From the NCBI RefSeq assembly GCF_030463535.1, contig NC_132892.1, positions 33,782,932 to 33,846,931 of the forward strand: 64,000 nt of DNA, in the 5' to 3' direction. Positions 26,341 to 38,370 of the stretch are shown here, piece by piece. The first letter of the stretch is position 1. Every line of letters begins with the position of its first letter. The position numbers were made by a program, and so were the translations under genes. The notes beneath the pieces were generated by a model, which was not told the DNA's origin, ran no database searches, and was given only the letters and a program-made list of their open reading frames with translations. The DNA is from Salminus brasiliensis. Taxonomy: Eukaryota; Chordata; Actinopteri; Characiformes; Bryconidae.

Positions 26341-26935
26341 CCTGTTTGGCCTCTGCTTGGCATCCAGGGGCAGAGCATATTCCTCTCTTCTAAAGTGAGT
26401 TTCTTCTTGCTTTCTCAGGCTGAGAAAACCTGATCTCTTCCTTTAACCCCCTTTCTACAATACTGAACCGGTTTTAAAGCCTAATCAAATGTCTCCCTCT
26501 AGTGGTCAGATAGGCACCAACATCTACTGCCTTGATGTTTTCTCTTTCTTAGAGACTCACACCCAACAAAGAGAAACAAATAACAGAGTAAGTATAAAAT
26601 GCATGAACATCAAAACTCCAACATCAAAAAAACAAACTCTTGATTTAGTTTCACAGTAATCAAAAATCTAATTTTATTATATTTCTCAACCAATTTTAAC
26701 TCTATGTTGCTCTTATGTCAGGCTGCTGGTATTTCTGGAAATGATCTACTGGGAAACTAGAACACGAGCATCTTTCTCACTCTAAACCCCAACACCAACC
26801 AATCAGATTCAGTCTACCAGAGTCTAAACCCCAACACCAACCAATCAGATTCAGTCTCCCAGAGCCTAAACAACAACACTATCCAATCAGATTTAGTCTA
26901 CCAGAGGATAATCTCTAATAACAATAAATGAATAA
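26341..26935 (+). pseudogene. Tail-end fragment of a CD300-like receptor
   Basis: Three pieces align with the 3' half of F/G/H: the intron sequence TTTGGCCTCTGCTTGGCATC, a decayed juxtamembrane exon (about 26553-26587) with a shifted frame that hits TAA, and a tail exon from 26722 whose frame stops at TAG after GATCTACTGGGAAAC. It is followed by three 42-bp ITIM-repeat units. No Ig or transmembrane exons lie nearby, so this is a leftover of a deleted duplicate. Confidence 0.7.
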
Positions 26936-26962
26936 CAATCTACTTGAACTCTAATAACAATC

Positions 26963-27780
26963 CCCAAAGCTTCTGGGAGAATGTCCTATGGATAGATAGG
27001 ACAAAAATTGAACTTTTTGCCAAGGCACATCAGCTCTATGTTCACAGATGGAAAAATGAAGCATATCAAGAAAAAAAAAAACACTGTCCCAACTGTGAAA
27101 GATGGAGGAGGCTGTTATGTTCTGGGGCTGCTTTGTTGCATCTGACACAGGGTCCATTGAATCTGTGCAGGGTACAATGAAATCTCAAGACTATCAAGGG
27201 ATTCTAGAGAGAAATGTGCTGCCCAGTGTAAGAAAGCTTTGTCTCAGTCACAGGTCATGGGTCTTGCAACAGGATAATGACCCAAAACACACAGCTTAAT
27301 ACACCCAAGAATGGCTAAGAGGAAAACATTGGACTATTCTGAAGTGGCCTTCTATGAGCCCTGACCTAAATCCTATTGATCATCTTTGGAAGGAGCTAAA
27401 ACATGCTGTCTGGAAAAGACACCCTTCAAACCTGAGACAAGTGGAGCAGTTTGCTCTTGAGGAGTGGGCCAAAATACCTGCTGAGGGGTGCAGAAGTCTC
27501 ATTGACAGTTACAGGAATCGTTTGATTGCAGTGATTGCCTCAAAAGGTTGTGCAACAAAATATTAAGTTAAGGGTACCATCGTTTCTGTCCAGGCCGGTT
27601 TCATGAGTTCAATAATTCTGTTGAAGCATAGTTGAAAATCAATGTCTGACTTTCATTTGTTCATTTTCATAGCATTTTTATTTATTATTACTTTTGTCAG
27701 ATTCAGGTTATTTCTGTGACCATTGTGGGCTTTTCTTTCATTAACTGAGGGGTACCAACGATTTTGTCCACGTGTGCATT
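26963..27780 (+). mobile_element. Tc1-like transposon, 5'-truncated
   Basis: Frames read [11 protein letters not shown], the block DNDPKHTA and NPIDHLWKELKHAVWK (Asp in place of the usual catalytic Glu), ending in ASKGCATKY and a stop at about 27564. The 3' end carries GGGGTACCAACGATTTTGTC. Same family as the copy at 52.1 kb. The DNA-binding half is missing. Confidence 0.8.
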
Positions 27781-27832
27781 AAGCTATTTAGAAACTGATC
27801 TAAGTAACGGAATGTAATAAATTTAGCTTACT

Positions 27833-28142
27833 GTTATTGGAGTAACCATTTATACTGTCCAGGGGATCACCACCTTACCTCCCAAACTCTCCCCAAAGGT
27901 ATTGCATGGAGAACAATCCATCATTCCAGAGTTCCACTGCTCCTCAGCTTTATGCTGGGGGGCTTTATACCCATCTTGCCCACACCTGGCATTAGACATG
28001 GTCCCAATAGGTTCATGATGTTGATCTGCTCCAGAGAGTCCCATTCTATTGGAAGTACTTCTCTACAGGGACTTTGTCAGCAATGGGTAACTCAATGCAT
28101 TCATTAGAAGGGGTGTCCACAAACATTAAAACATATAGTGTG
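27833..28142 (+). mobile_element. MITE copy, 5'-truncated
   Basis: Matches the family from the TACTGTCCAGGGGATCACCA region to the right end AAACATATAGTGTG. Confidence 0.65.
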
Positions 28143-29160
28143 TATTTAAAATCCTTTAATTGGACAAAGAACCATGTAGTTGTTTGAATTGTCTTGGTTG
28201 TGTACAGCACCACTGCCTTGTAAAAAGAACCCTTGAGGCACTCCTAAGCAAAAAGAGCTTTGCTTAGGAGTGCAGGGTGTGGGGTTGGACCACAGAGCAG
28301 GACATTATTATTAATCTATTGTTAATTATTATTAATTTACTCAACACAGCTCACCAACTTTCAGGTCACTGATATATATTTTTTAAACAAATAAATATAT
28401 GATATATATTTTAAACAAAAAAATACAAGAACATGTATTTAGAAAGCAGTCAAGTATGAGTTACTAATCATACATGGGTGGAATAGGTCTAACAATAGGA
28501 ACCCCTATTTATGCTACTCCCTCTCTTCCTCTTTCTATAGAACAGAGGAGGTGGAGATGATGATAAGTGGTGATGTCACTGTAAGGCATCACACACTACC
28601 AGGACGAAAACTACTCTGTAACTATTACAACACACGTCTCAAAACATCAGCCCAATCAAACCTTCACTGATAAATCACCTGCCACATAACTGATAAACCT
28701 CCTGATAAACCTCCTGAAACATTTCCTGATACATCTTCTGATACAAGTCCTGACACACCTCCTGAAACGTGTCCTGATACACCACCTAAAACATCTCCTG
28801 GCACACCTCCTGACATACCTCCTGAACTCCTTTTAATTAATTTCAGTTTCTAGTGATCAGAATTGCTATCATTTACATTAAAAGCCACACAGATTTTTTG
28901 CTCAGAATCAAATTGGCTATCTTGATGGTTTATGTATGTCGCCTCCACAGAGGTGTTGAGAATGAGGAGACTGAACACTTAAAGGTAACAGTAACACAAT
29001 CTGCCTGTTTTTTCACTCTCACTGTTCTGATGTTGATCTTCATGCTGAATCTGTGTAGACAGATTCAACCATATCATCATGGTAATTTTATCATTCATCA
29101 CTGTTATGGTGCAGAAGCATTTCTGATAAATGGAACTCTTTTTATGTAATGTGGTGTGTG
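28143..29160. other. Spacer before gene F with a 12-bp coding-like repeat
   Basis: Mostly without supported genes. From about 28692 to 28829 a 12-bp unit (CCTGATACACCT type) repeats about eleven times and reads PDTP/PETx in frame. After it, a frame at 28853-29149 has a hydrophobic run (FFTLTVLMLIFMLNLC). I cannot connect either to exons of this family and do not call a gene. Confidence 0.4.
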
Positions 29161-29188
29161 GTCAGTGATGCTGATGGGAGGAGCTGTC
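29161..29188 (+). promoter_or_regulatory. Shared promoter block, gene F
   Basis: GTCAGTGATGCTGATGGGAG followed by GAGCTGTCGGG, 190 bp before the ATG. A (GA)n tract (about 29251-29281) lies between the block and the start. No GAGGAA site follows in this copy. Confidence 0.55.
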
Positions 29189-29245
29189 GGGTTGAGCTGT
29201 CGGCCACAAAAAACAAAAAAAACTAAAGTAGTAAAGGGAAAACTC

Positions 29246-29284
<39 letters not shown>

Positions 29285-29350
29285 TCATTTCATTCTGAGC
29301 ACATCTAAAGAGCTTTTGGAAAAGTGGATTGAATTTCTGTGGACTTCAGG

Positions 29351-31325
29351 ATGAAGATCTTCCTCATCTTCACCCTGTACATGATCTCAGGTCAGATGTT
29401 CCATTTTAAATCTACAGATATTCTACAGCTAATATGACGCCATTGGCCAGGTCAACAACATAAGAATAGAACAGACACCTGTGTTGTTAAGCGTCAACCT
29501 ACCCACTTACAGAGAGTAAGGCCAATTATGCTGTCTTGGGCTCGTCAGCACCGATAGCTGCATTAAAGGGAACTGAATTGAATTTGTTGGTGATCAGGGC
29601 AATACTTATATGGTTGCACCACTGAGCAGCAATAGTTACTTAGTTAAAAATGATCTTTAAAAAAATATTTAAATAGGTTTTGTAGTATTTCGACTGTGCA
29701 CAACTAAGTCAACATAAAGCACTAATAAACAAAATAACATATTAGTGTAATCCAAAAATTACTTGAAGCCTGATCATTTTCAAAAAATACTTATTAAAGT
29801 ATTTTAAAAATTATTAAGATTTATGGACAATAAACAACTTGTTAATATTTTAAAATAATTTAGTACCTGAAAATAATATCATGGCCTAGAGTTCCACCAC
29901 AGTTTTGTAATCTCCCTGATTTGACCCACCCATTTTACAAAGGATTCAATTCATTTGAGTGGAAACTAACTGAGCTCAGTGTTTGTCCTCTAGGACCAGA
30001 AAAAACAATCATGACAATTTACATTAACAATTAAACATTATTAACTTTGTATTTTTTTTCCATTGATGGCTAAGGTCGTCCATTAAAGGTTCAGTCATTT
30101 TGAGTTCAGGGGCAGTGGTGACTCAGCATATAGTGCTGGGTTATTGATCCAAGAGCTGTGGGTTCAATACCGGTGTCCGCAAAGTTGCCACTGTTTCGGC
30201 TTTCAGTAAGTTTCTAAAATCACAAGACTATGTAGAATTTGTGCCATAAAATAACAGCTTTGAGATCAGGTTGATGCTCTACTGACTGGTGCTATCTTTG
30301 CTACTTCGGGCTCAGTATCCTGCTCTTGCACTATGTAACTTTGGTAAAGCAGAAAGTGTCTCAAAGCATGAATTCCACTTTCCGACTGGAGGGGACGCCC
30401 AGGTGAAGGAAAAAACAAAACATTTGTGGCTTTAAAATTTGTCGCTCTGATCCAGGAATAACAAAAACATGTTGTACTGTAAAAATGTAGAATGTAAATA
30501 TAAGTATAATAGCAATAAAACCATATTTCTCTTCTCTAAATACTTCCTCTTGATTGGCAGGTTCTGGGTCCTGCTTTGATGTGGTTGGCTATTCAGGAAG
30601 AAGTATCATTATAGCATCTAATCTGAAGTGGTCTTCAGTCTTTAAAAAATACATTTTGAAGATTGACCAAAATAAGTGCATAAATAAAATACCCCCTGAT
30701 CCCAGAAGTGATTGTGTTTATGATGAAAGATTCATGCTGTACACTTCAAGTAAAACAGGACATTTGACAGTGTTTATCAGAGGTCTGAACCCACAGGATG
30801 ATGGAGTGTACAGGTTTGGAGTGGGGGCGTTGCAAAGTAGGGAAGTGGAGTTAAAGATTATGAACAGTGAGTGATGATATTCTTTCACCTTTCTCTTGTG
30901 TATTAAATATGTATAACCTATATCCAGTGTAACAGCACCACTGTTTGATTGATGTTCTATACCTCAGGTATTTCTTCATATGATTGACAGGTGATTGCTG
31001 TGGGGGGATAAAAACACTGAATTGTTCTCAAGGAGAGACGCTCACTATCAGCTGCAACTATCCAGAGCAGTTTCAGAATGACTATAAATCTTTTGTCAAA
31101 CTGGATGATCATTCCGCTAAAGTGATCCTTAACACTGGAACAGAGTCTCAGAAAGGCAGATTCTCCATTTCTAATGACAAAAGGTCTAAAGTTGTCAGTG
31201 TGAGAATCAGTGATGTGAGAGAAGATGATAGAGGAGTTTATTTCTGTGGAGTTTCCAAGGGAACGGGTTCAGTGCGTTATTACCCTCTCTTCACAGAGAT
31301 TCAGCTGCAGGTTACTGGTGAGATA

Positions 31326-31371
<46 letters not shown>

Positions 31372-33000
31372 GTAATCAGAACACATATGTGAACATATAC
31401 ACATTTGATATAAATAAATAAAAGTAAAAAAGTCTTTAAAATCATCTGTAATTAATAGAAAAGCTATTTTCTTTTGAGAAAAAGACAAATAGGATACCTT
31501 TTGCCCCAACATCTAAAATTACCACTTTTGTCTGAGATAACCTTAATTAGCCAGTCTCTGACATCAATGTGGAGAAAGTTCCTACTCCTCTATGCAGAAA
31601 TCTTTCATCTGGGTGATGTTTCAGCATGAGTTTAAGGACACACAGTCTCACATTTTTCTCAGGATGATATAATAAAGATGTAACTGTAGATTTTGTGATA
31701 AGAGAACTCCCTCTTTCATTTTGTATTCATGTTAAATATGTTCAGGTAGAATTTCAGAGCTTTAGGCTTGAGACTACGAACTGAAACAGATGTGAAACTG
31801 AAGCATATCTTGTTAGATTAAGTGTTTGTGGTCTGTCTCTCAGCTCCAGATTCCTCCGTCTTCATCATCATCATCATTGCTGTAAGTGTCAGTGTGATTC
31901 TACTGCTGATCTCAGCATTAACACTGATCTTCCACCGACACTGCAAGAGAAAGGGTACTGTATCATAATCTATTTTATTATTTATTTTCTTTTATTATTT
32001 TTATTTTAATCTGTATTGCTGCTAATGAATGTTGCCACTATCTGTAAATCACTTTGATCTGCCAGTATAAAACTGCTCTAGAAACAACAGTAGTTATTTA
32101 TGTCACAAAGTGGTACAGAAGTGATAATAACCCTTTTGGCCTGTAGGCAGCCCATAGGCTTTTTAAGGGGTTAATAATCTCAGGGCTGTTTTGTGGGTGG
32201 ACCTATGCTTGGGGTTTAAGTATTAGAACATGTTCCTTTCTTCTAAAAGGAGCTTACTTATTGCTTTCTCATGCTGTGTTTTAAAGTAAAGTAGCCTGGT
32301 TTCTTCCTTTAACCCCTTGCTACAATACTGCATATGTTTTAACAGGTTTTTTAAGAAAACCCACCTGTTTTTGTTCTACTTTTCCAGCAGGCTCAGACTC
32401 AATCAGTCAACAAAGACAAGTGAATAATACAGTAAGTGCAGAGGTTCTGTTCTCCACTCCACTAAAATATCAATACATACATAGAATAAACAAGCCATGC
32501 TCATGTGCATTTAGTAATTAGAGATAATTAAAGAAACTGAATAGCTGACTCTAACTGGTTCCTGATTACATCACTAATGGCCATTTCATGTTTTGTATAA
32601 ATAAATTATTTTCTAATTCCATTTTTAATTACTTTCAAATTACACCAGTTTCAAGTAATTTCTGTTGTCTAATTGTTTGACATTTCCTGATATGTACGCT
32701 GTATTCTGATTTCAGGCTGATGATTGTGAAGAAAATGATCTTTCAAGAAACCAGAACAGCATCAGCACAGCTGCATCCTCTTACACCCTAAATCCCAACA
32801 CTAACCAATCAGATTCAGTCTACCAAAGTCTAATCCCCAACATTAACCAATCAGATTCAGTGTACCAAAGTCTAATCCCCAACACTAACCAATCAGATTC
32901 AGTCTACCAAAGTCTAATCCTTGACACCAACCAATCAAATTTCAGATACCACAGCCTGAATTCAATACTACCCAATCAGATTCAAGGTACCAGAGTCTAA
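29351..33000 (+). CDS. CD300-like receptor F, two Ig domains, three ITIM repeats
   Basis: Exons 29351-29390 (MKIFLIFTLYMISG), 30561-30866 (D1), 30991-31317 (D2), 31844-31954 (transmembrane, poly-Ile from ATC codons), 32391-32431, 32716-33000; 369 residues, phases consistent. D1 is the cysteine-poor type: B-strand Ser (IIIASN), C-strand Leu (KYILKI), F-strand Phe (VYRFGV), with SCFDV, KCINK and DCVYD kept. D2 has TISCNY and VYFCGV plus an extra Cys (LNCSQG). The juxtamembrane exon has a CAGCAG acceptor that could give two forms. The tail starts ADDCEENDLS (the family YEND Tyr is lost) and has three SVYQSL ITIMs and a weak FRYHSL. A frame change then ends it at 33000, with more repeat copies left untranslated to about 33230. 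Likely inhibitory. Confidence 0.82.
30108..30200 (+). mobile_element. SINE fragment in intron 1 of gene F
   Basis: GGGCAGTGGTGACTCAGCAT then GCTGTGGGTTCAATACCGGT and AAAGTTGCCACTGTT: the tRNA-like head of the local SINE. Copies sit at the matching place in G and H. Confidence 0.65.
31326..31370. repeat. (TTA)n microsatellite
   Basis: Trinucleotide tract that starts eight bases after the donor of the gene F D2 exon. Confidence 0.95.
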
Positions 33001-33232
33001 ACTCTAAAACCAATGAGTCAGATTCAGTCTAACAGAGCCTAAAGTCCAACACCAAACAATTAGATGCAGTCTAACAGAGCCTGAATCAAGCACCAACCAA
33101 TCAGATTCAAGATACTAGAGCCTAAACCCCTACACCAACACATCGGATTCAGTCTACCAGAGTTTAAACCCCAACACCAACCAATCAGATTCAGTCTACC
33201 AAAGTCTAATCTCCAACACCAACTAATTCAAT
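32790..33232 (+). repeat. 42-bp ITIM-coding minisatellite, gene F, running into the 3' UTR
   Basis: Good units to about 32935, then a frame change and decayed units, then better units again at about 33130-33220 that are not translated. The array was once longer as coding sequence, or has grown after the stop. Confidence 0.8.
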
Positions 33233-33771
33233 CTACTATTTCTTATATTTAATGTATTTTTGTATTTTGTATAGTTTGCTTTGTTTTTACTAATGTTTTA
33301 CTGCTTAATCACAAATATAAACAAATGTTTAATAACACTGACAACTGAGTAACTTCTAATTTTTAGAAGTTTTGTTACTTAGCCCAACTGACACCAAATG
33401 TTGTCTCTCAATCAATGAACAGGTCCCACGCTACTGTATGTCCTGACTCTTATTTATTACTTGTATTAAAACTTGTATGTTCGTGTAATGTTATGTAAAG
33501 TTCATGTTGATATGCATGTATTCTGTATTTCACTTTTTATATCCGTGTTTTAATGTGATTGATTAACACCAAGGTTTTTCCCTTTATACCTGTGTTTGTG
33601 ACATTACAGTAAATCTGATTTGATTTGATTTTGATCTACTGCAGACTTCTCTGAGATGCTTCTGTATATCTCCACTGAATTAAATAATTAAATATTGTTC
33701 TGTGGTTTAAGATTATGTTTTAGCTATTAAACTTTATGCATTGTGGTACTGCTTAGAACGTCAAACTTCCA
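33233..33771. other. Spacer after gene F
   Basis: AT-rich 3' flank. No gene, RNA or recognised element. Confidence 0.5.
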
Positions 33772-34078
33772 AAAGTCCGGCATTTGTTGGAGTAACTGAC
33801 TCCAAGTAATGCTCTTGTCACTGAATGCAATTAAATAACCACAGCAATGCTCCTCCAAAATCTAGTAGAAAGTCTTCTACCCTGGACATTAGTGTTGGAT
33901 GTTCACCACCCCAAACAACATGCCAAAAGTATTGGATGGAGCACTATCCACCAATCCAGATAACACAGTGAAGTGTCCCACTGGTCCACAGCTCAATTCT
34001 GGGGGCTTTAAATCCCTCTAGCCCATGCATTAGGTTAATGTTTATCTGCTCCTAAGAGTCCTATTCTCATTCTCATTC
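33772..34078. mobile_element. Rearranged MITE copy
   Basis: The first part reads in the reverse sense of the family (GGAGTAACTGACTCCAAGTA onward) and the second part in the forward sense (ATGTTCACCACCCC to GGGGGCTTTAAATCCCTCTA), joined near 33890: two half-copies or an inversion. Confidence 0.55.
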
Positions 34079-34238
34079 CTACTTATTTGTAATGAATAGG
34101 AATGAGATCATCTGTGAAGGTGTTCTTTTTTAACATTGATATGTGATAGCTCTTCATGAGCTAACCACGTGGATCAAGAATGAAGCATTTCATCATTCAT
34201 GAACTCTCTCATGAACTTTCTATGTAATGTGGTGTGTG

Positions 34239-34266
34239 GTCAGTGATGCAGATAGAAGGAGCTGCC
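34239..34266 (+). promoter_or_regulatory. Shared promoter block, pseudogene G
   Basis: GTCAGTGATGCAGATAGAAG, about 188 bp before the altered start. The downstream ETS-like site is changed to AGAGGACC (GGAA lost). Confidence 0.5.
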
Positions 34267-35149
34267 GGGTTAAGCAACTCTAACACAAAATAAGAAAATA
34301 AGAAAGACCTGAATCAGAAAAAGAGGACCTTCAGTAGGACACACAGAGACAGAGCTACAAACATCATTTCATTCTGAGGACATCTGAAAAGCTTTTGGTA
34401 AGGTGGATAAAATCTCTGGAGTTCAGGTGCAGATCTTCCTCATCTTCACCCTTTACATGATCTCAGGTCAGATGTTCTATTTTAATTCTACAGATATTAT
34501 TTCTAATATGGCATCATTGATCAGGTCAACAGCATCAGAGTAGTACACTAACTGCTAAATCTATGTCGGCTAATAGAAACCTATGTTGTTAAGCGTCAAG
34601 CTACCAACAATGATATCCCTGGTTTAAACAATTGCTCAGTCTGATCACATGTGCTTCAGCTTGGCTGGAATAAAAATTGCATACACACTGACCCTTTGCA
34701 TAAGATTGGATACCCCTGCATTTTAAGTCAACAGATATCAAAATGTATAAATCAAGATATTAAGTAAAACACAGTTAATTGAAGACAATAAATAATTAAG
34801 ATTGGGCACCCCTGGCTTAAAGCATTAATAACTAAAAAGATTTAAAAACATAACTTTATAACTTTATAATTCATGTCTGAGTTCCAGAAACAATTAATAA
34901 TTAGAAAATATAACTTACTAGCTGAAAATAATTACATAGCACAGTTCCAGCAGAGTTTGATAATCTATCTGATGTGACCCTTCCAAAAAACATAAAAATG
35001 AACAGACAAACCAGATTACTGTGAGTGGGAAAACAACAAATGGTTCTCAGTGCTGGTTTTCCAGGACCACAAATGGAAAAAAAAATTATGGCAATTCATG
35101 TTAACAATGTAAAAAATATATTAATATTGGTTAGGAGGGTCTTCCATAA

Positions 35150-35200
35150 AAGGTTGAGTTGAGTTGTGGGTTCAATAACTGTGTCCAGAAAGTTGCCAAT
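35150..35200 (+). mobile_element. SINE remnant in intron 1 of G
   Basis: GAGTTGTGGGTTCAATAACT then GTCCAGAAAGTTGCCAATGC: a shortened match to the SINE piece in intron 1 of F and H. Confidence 0.5.
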
Positions 35201-37240
35201 GCTGTGCCCAAAAGTAACACTAGGTAGCATTGTTCCTTTAAAAAAACAACTTTAAGATCATTCTGACGATGTACTCACTGACACAGGAAATAGCATCTTT
35301 ATCTTGCTACTCCAGGCTCAGTACACTGCTGCTGCACTAAGTAGCTCTGGCTAAGCAAGGATAACGCTCATGATAACTGCATAAGTTTAAAGTCCTATAC
35401 GCTTTAAACGCTAGTGTAATTCCTGTAATTGTACTCTACCACCTCAGCCCACATGCTTCTTTACCTTTTAGTAATGGTTCAGCATCTCTAATGCAAAGTG
35501 TCTCCTTCTTTAAAGGTGGTGCAGAAAATGAATTCCTCTAAACCCAAGAGCAAGAAATAGCAGTTCTTACATAATGCTGTTTTATCTCTCTCTGATCCTG
35601 GATTGCTGTAGCATGACTGACCTAGTGCGCTTACAAAGAGAAGATAAAATAATAATAAAAAATTGTATAATAACAATAAAGGCATCTTTATCTTTATCTA
35701 AATACTTCCTCTTGATTGGCAGGTTCAGGGTCCTGCTTTGATGTGATTGGTTATTCTGGAGGAACTGTCATTATACAATTTGATCTGTGGTGGTCCTCAT
35801 CCCATACTAAATACATTTGGAAAATTGATCAAACTAAGTGCATAAATAAAATACCTCCTGACTCCAGAAGTGATTGTGTTTATGATACAAGATTCATATT
35901 GTACACTTCAAGTAAAACAGGACACTTGATGGTGCTCATCAGAGCACTGAAACCCCAGGATGCTGGAGTGTACATGTTTGGAGTGGGGGAGATGCAAAGT
36001 AGGGAAGTGGAGTTAAAGATTATGAACAGTGAGTGATGATATCCTTTATCCTTATTTTGTGTATTAAATATATATATATATAACCTATGAATCCAGAATA
36101 ACGGCACAGCTGATTCTGCTGTTCTGTAACTCAGGCGTTTCTTTATATGATTGACAGATGATTGCTGTGAGGGGACAAAAACACTGAGTGGTTCTCAGGG
36201 AGAGACGCTCACTACCAGCTGCAACTATCCAGAGCAGTTTCAGGATTACTATAAATCCTTATTTAAACTGGATGATCTTTCTATTACCGAGATCCTTAAC
36301 ACTGGAACAGGATCTCAGAGAGGCAGGTTCTCCATCTCTGATGACAGAAGCTCTTAAGTTCTCAGAGTGAGAATCAGTGATGTGAGAGAAGATGATGGAG
36401 GAGTTTATTCCTGTGGAGTGTTCATTGGAGAGGGTATAGAGGATTATTACACCTTATTTACAGAGATTCAGCTTCAGGTCACTGGTGAGATACATTATGT
36501 TTGTATCATGACACAAATTGCAATCTTTAAAATAAAGGTACTACAAATGGTTCTTCTGGAGATACCATAGAAGAACCTTTTTTGTTACATAAAGAACCAT
36601 GATTATCAGAGAAATGAATATGAGTGTAAAGAACCTTTGAGGTAAAGGTTCTTTGTCAATTTAATGGTCACATCTCAACAAAAATGTTTATGTAACTAAA
36701 AGTGGCTCAAAAGGATCACTCAAAGAACCCTAATAGCACCTCACATGCAGTCATGTAAAGAAATTAGAACACCTCATGTCAACCTTTTTCGAACATATTA
36801 AAACATCTGGAATTTTGATCTTCATGTGATCAATACTGAGTGATGGAGGTGATATAACTAAACTCACACAACTGAGGAAATGTCTTTAAACATCATTTAT
36901 AAAAATGGAAATTCACTAAAATGCAATATAAAGTTCTAGAGAGGAAACGGTTAGAACACTCTATGTCCAAGTAGCTGGTATGTTTCAGTGATATTACCTT
37001 CATCTCTCAGTGTTGTTCAAATGAGGATCCAATCAGATGTTTAATCCAGATGTTTAAATATGGTGAATAGTCCTATTTCATTTACATGAATATTCATTAC
37101 CATAGCACTCTTCTGTAAGCCTCGACTAAACTGTGACTCAGCACTGAGAAGACTACAGTAGAAGATTAGAAGACAATATTACTAAGAACCCAGAGAGCAG
37201 CAGCTTTTACTAGAACAAATTCTAATCAAATTTAATATTC

Positions 37241-37242
<2 letters not shown>

Positions 37243-37291
<49 letters not shown>
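37243..37291. repeat. (AT)n microsatellite
   Basis: Dinucleotide tract before the stalk exon of G. Confidence 0.95.
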
Positions 37292-37293
<2 letters not shown>

Positions 37294-37661
37294 GACTTTC
37301 AGTTTTCACTGTATCTTCCTACAGCAAGAACATCAGCAGCACCAACAACAGTCATCACCTCTGATGAAAAACCTTCCAGTAAGATCTTAGTCTTCACCTC
37401 TTTTATTCTGTATTATTGTTAAATGTGTTCAGGTGGAGCTTCAGAACTTTAGGCTCCACAACAGGAACTGGAACAGATGTGGAGCTGGAGTCTTTTCTTT
37501 CTTCGTTCCTTAATAGGTTCCTCTGTCATCATCATCATCATCATCACTGTGAGTGTCTGTGTTGTTCTGCTGCTGATTGGAGGATTCTCACTGATCTTCT
37601 ACAAACTAAAGAACCGAGGTACTATTACTCCCACCAGTGGCATAACAAGTCATCTGTTATT

Positions 37662-37663
<2 letters not shown>

Positions 37664-37708
<45 letters not shown>
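37664..37708. repeat. (TTA)n microsatellite
   Basis: Trinucleotide tract about 45 bp after the G transmembrane exon; another (AAT)n lies at about 38334-38368. Confidence 0.95.
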
Positions 37709-37709
<1 letters not shown>

Positions 37710-38332
37710 CCATTATCCAACATCTATGATTACATCAGTACACATGAGCAACAGTACAGTCTTATGTGGTGATATTGTGACTTGTTATTAATAAGTTATT
37801 TAAAGTAGTTCTGAACAAAGCAGGATGGGTGCCCCCTTGTGAGTCTTGGTTCCTCCCAAGGTTTCTACCTCCAGCTCACGGTCACTGTGCACACTGCTGT
37901 GCTCACTGGGGGTTTGCGTTTTGTTGATCTTTTTTCTTATTCCCAGATTCCTGTAAAGGGTCTATATAAATTAATTTGATTTGATTTAATTCGATTTTTA
38001 GAAGGAGTCTCTCACAGTCAAACAACAACTTATCAACAATTATCAACAATTCTAGCAAGATCCAATGCCATAGCCAAAAATACACTTACAGCGAAGGACA
38101 TTAGTACAGAACCCTGAAAGTATGGGAGGAAGAAAATAATGTTAGATAGATCCCAGAGGGAAAGTCAGGTCTTAGTACTTAGGAAGTACAGTGAAAAGCA
38201 AACAAAAGGAACAGCAAAGGAAGGTAAAGAGCAAACAGAAGGAAGATAAGAATAAGAATAAAATCAAACAGTTATTAAATTATAGTTAAAGTATAAAGTG
38301 TAGTATAAATATCATGTACATGACAGTGCAAT

Positions 38333-38370
<38 letters not shown>

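Noticed and set aside
28853-29149. 98-residue frame with a hydrophobic stretch
   Set aside because: No match to any exon type of the family, no clear splice sites in phase, and it abuts the promoter of gene F.
35880-36107. Reverse-strand 75-residue frame repeated identically at 41921-42148
   Set aside because: Not a gene; antisense to D1 and intron of G and H. Useful only as proof of sequence identity.
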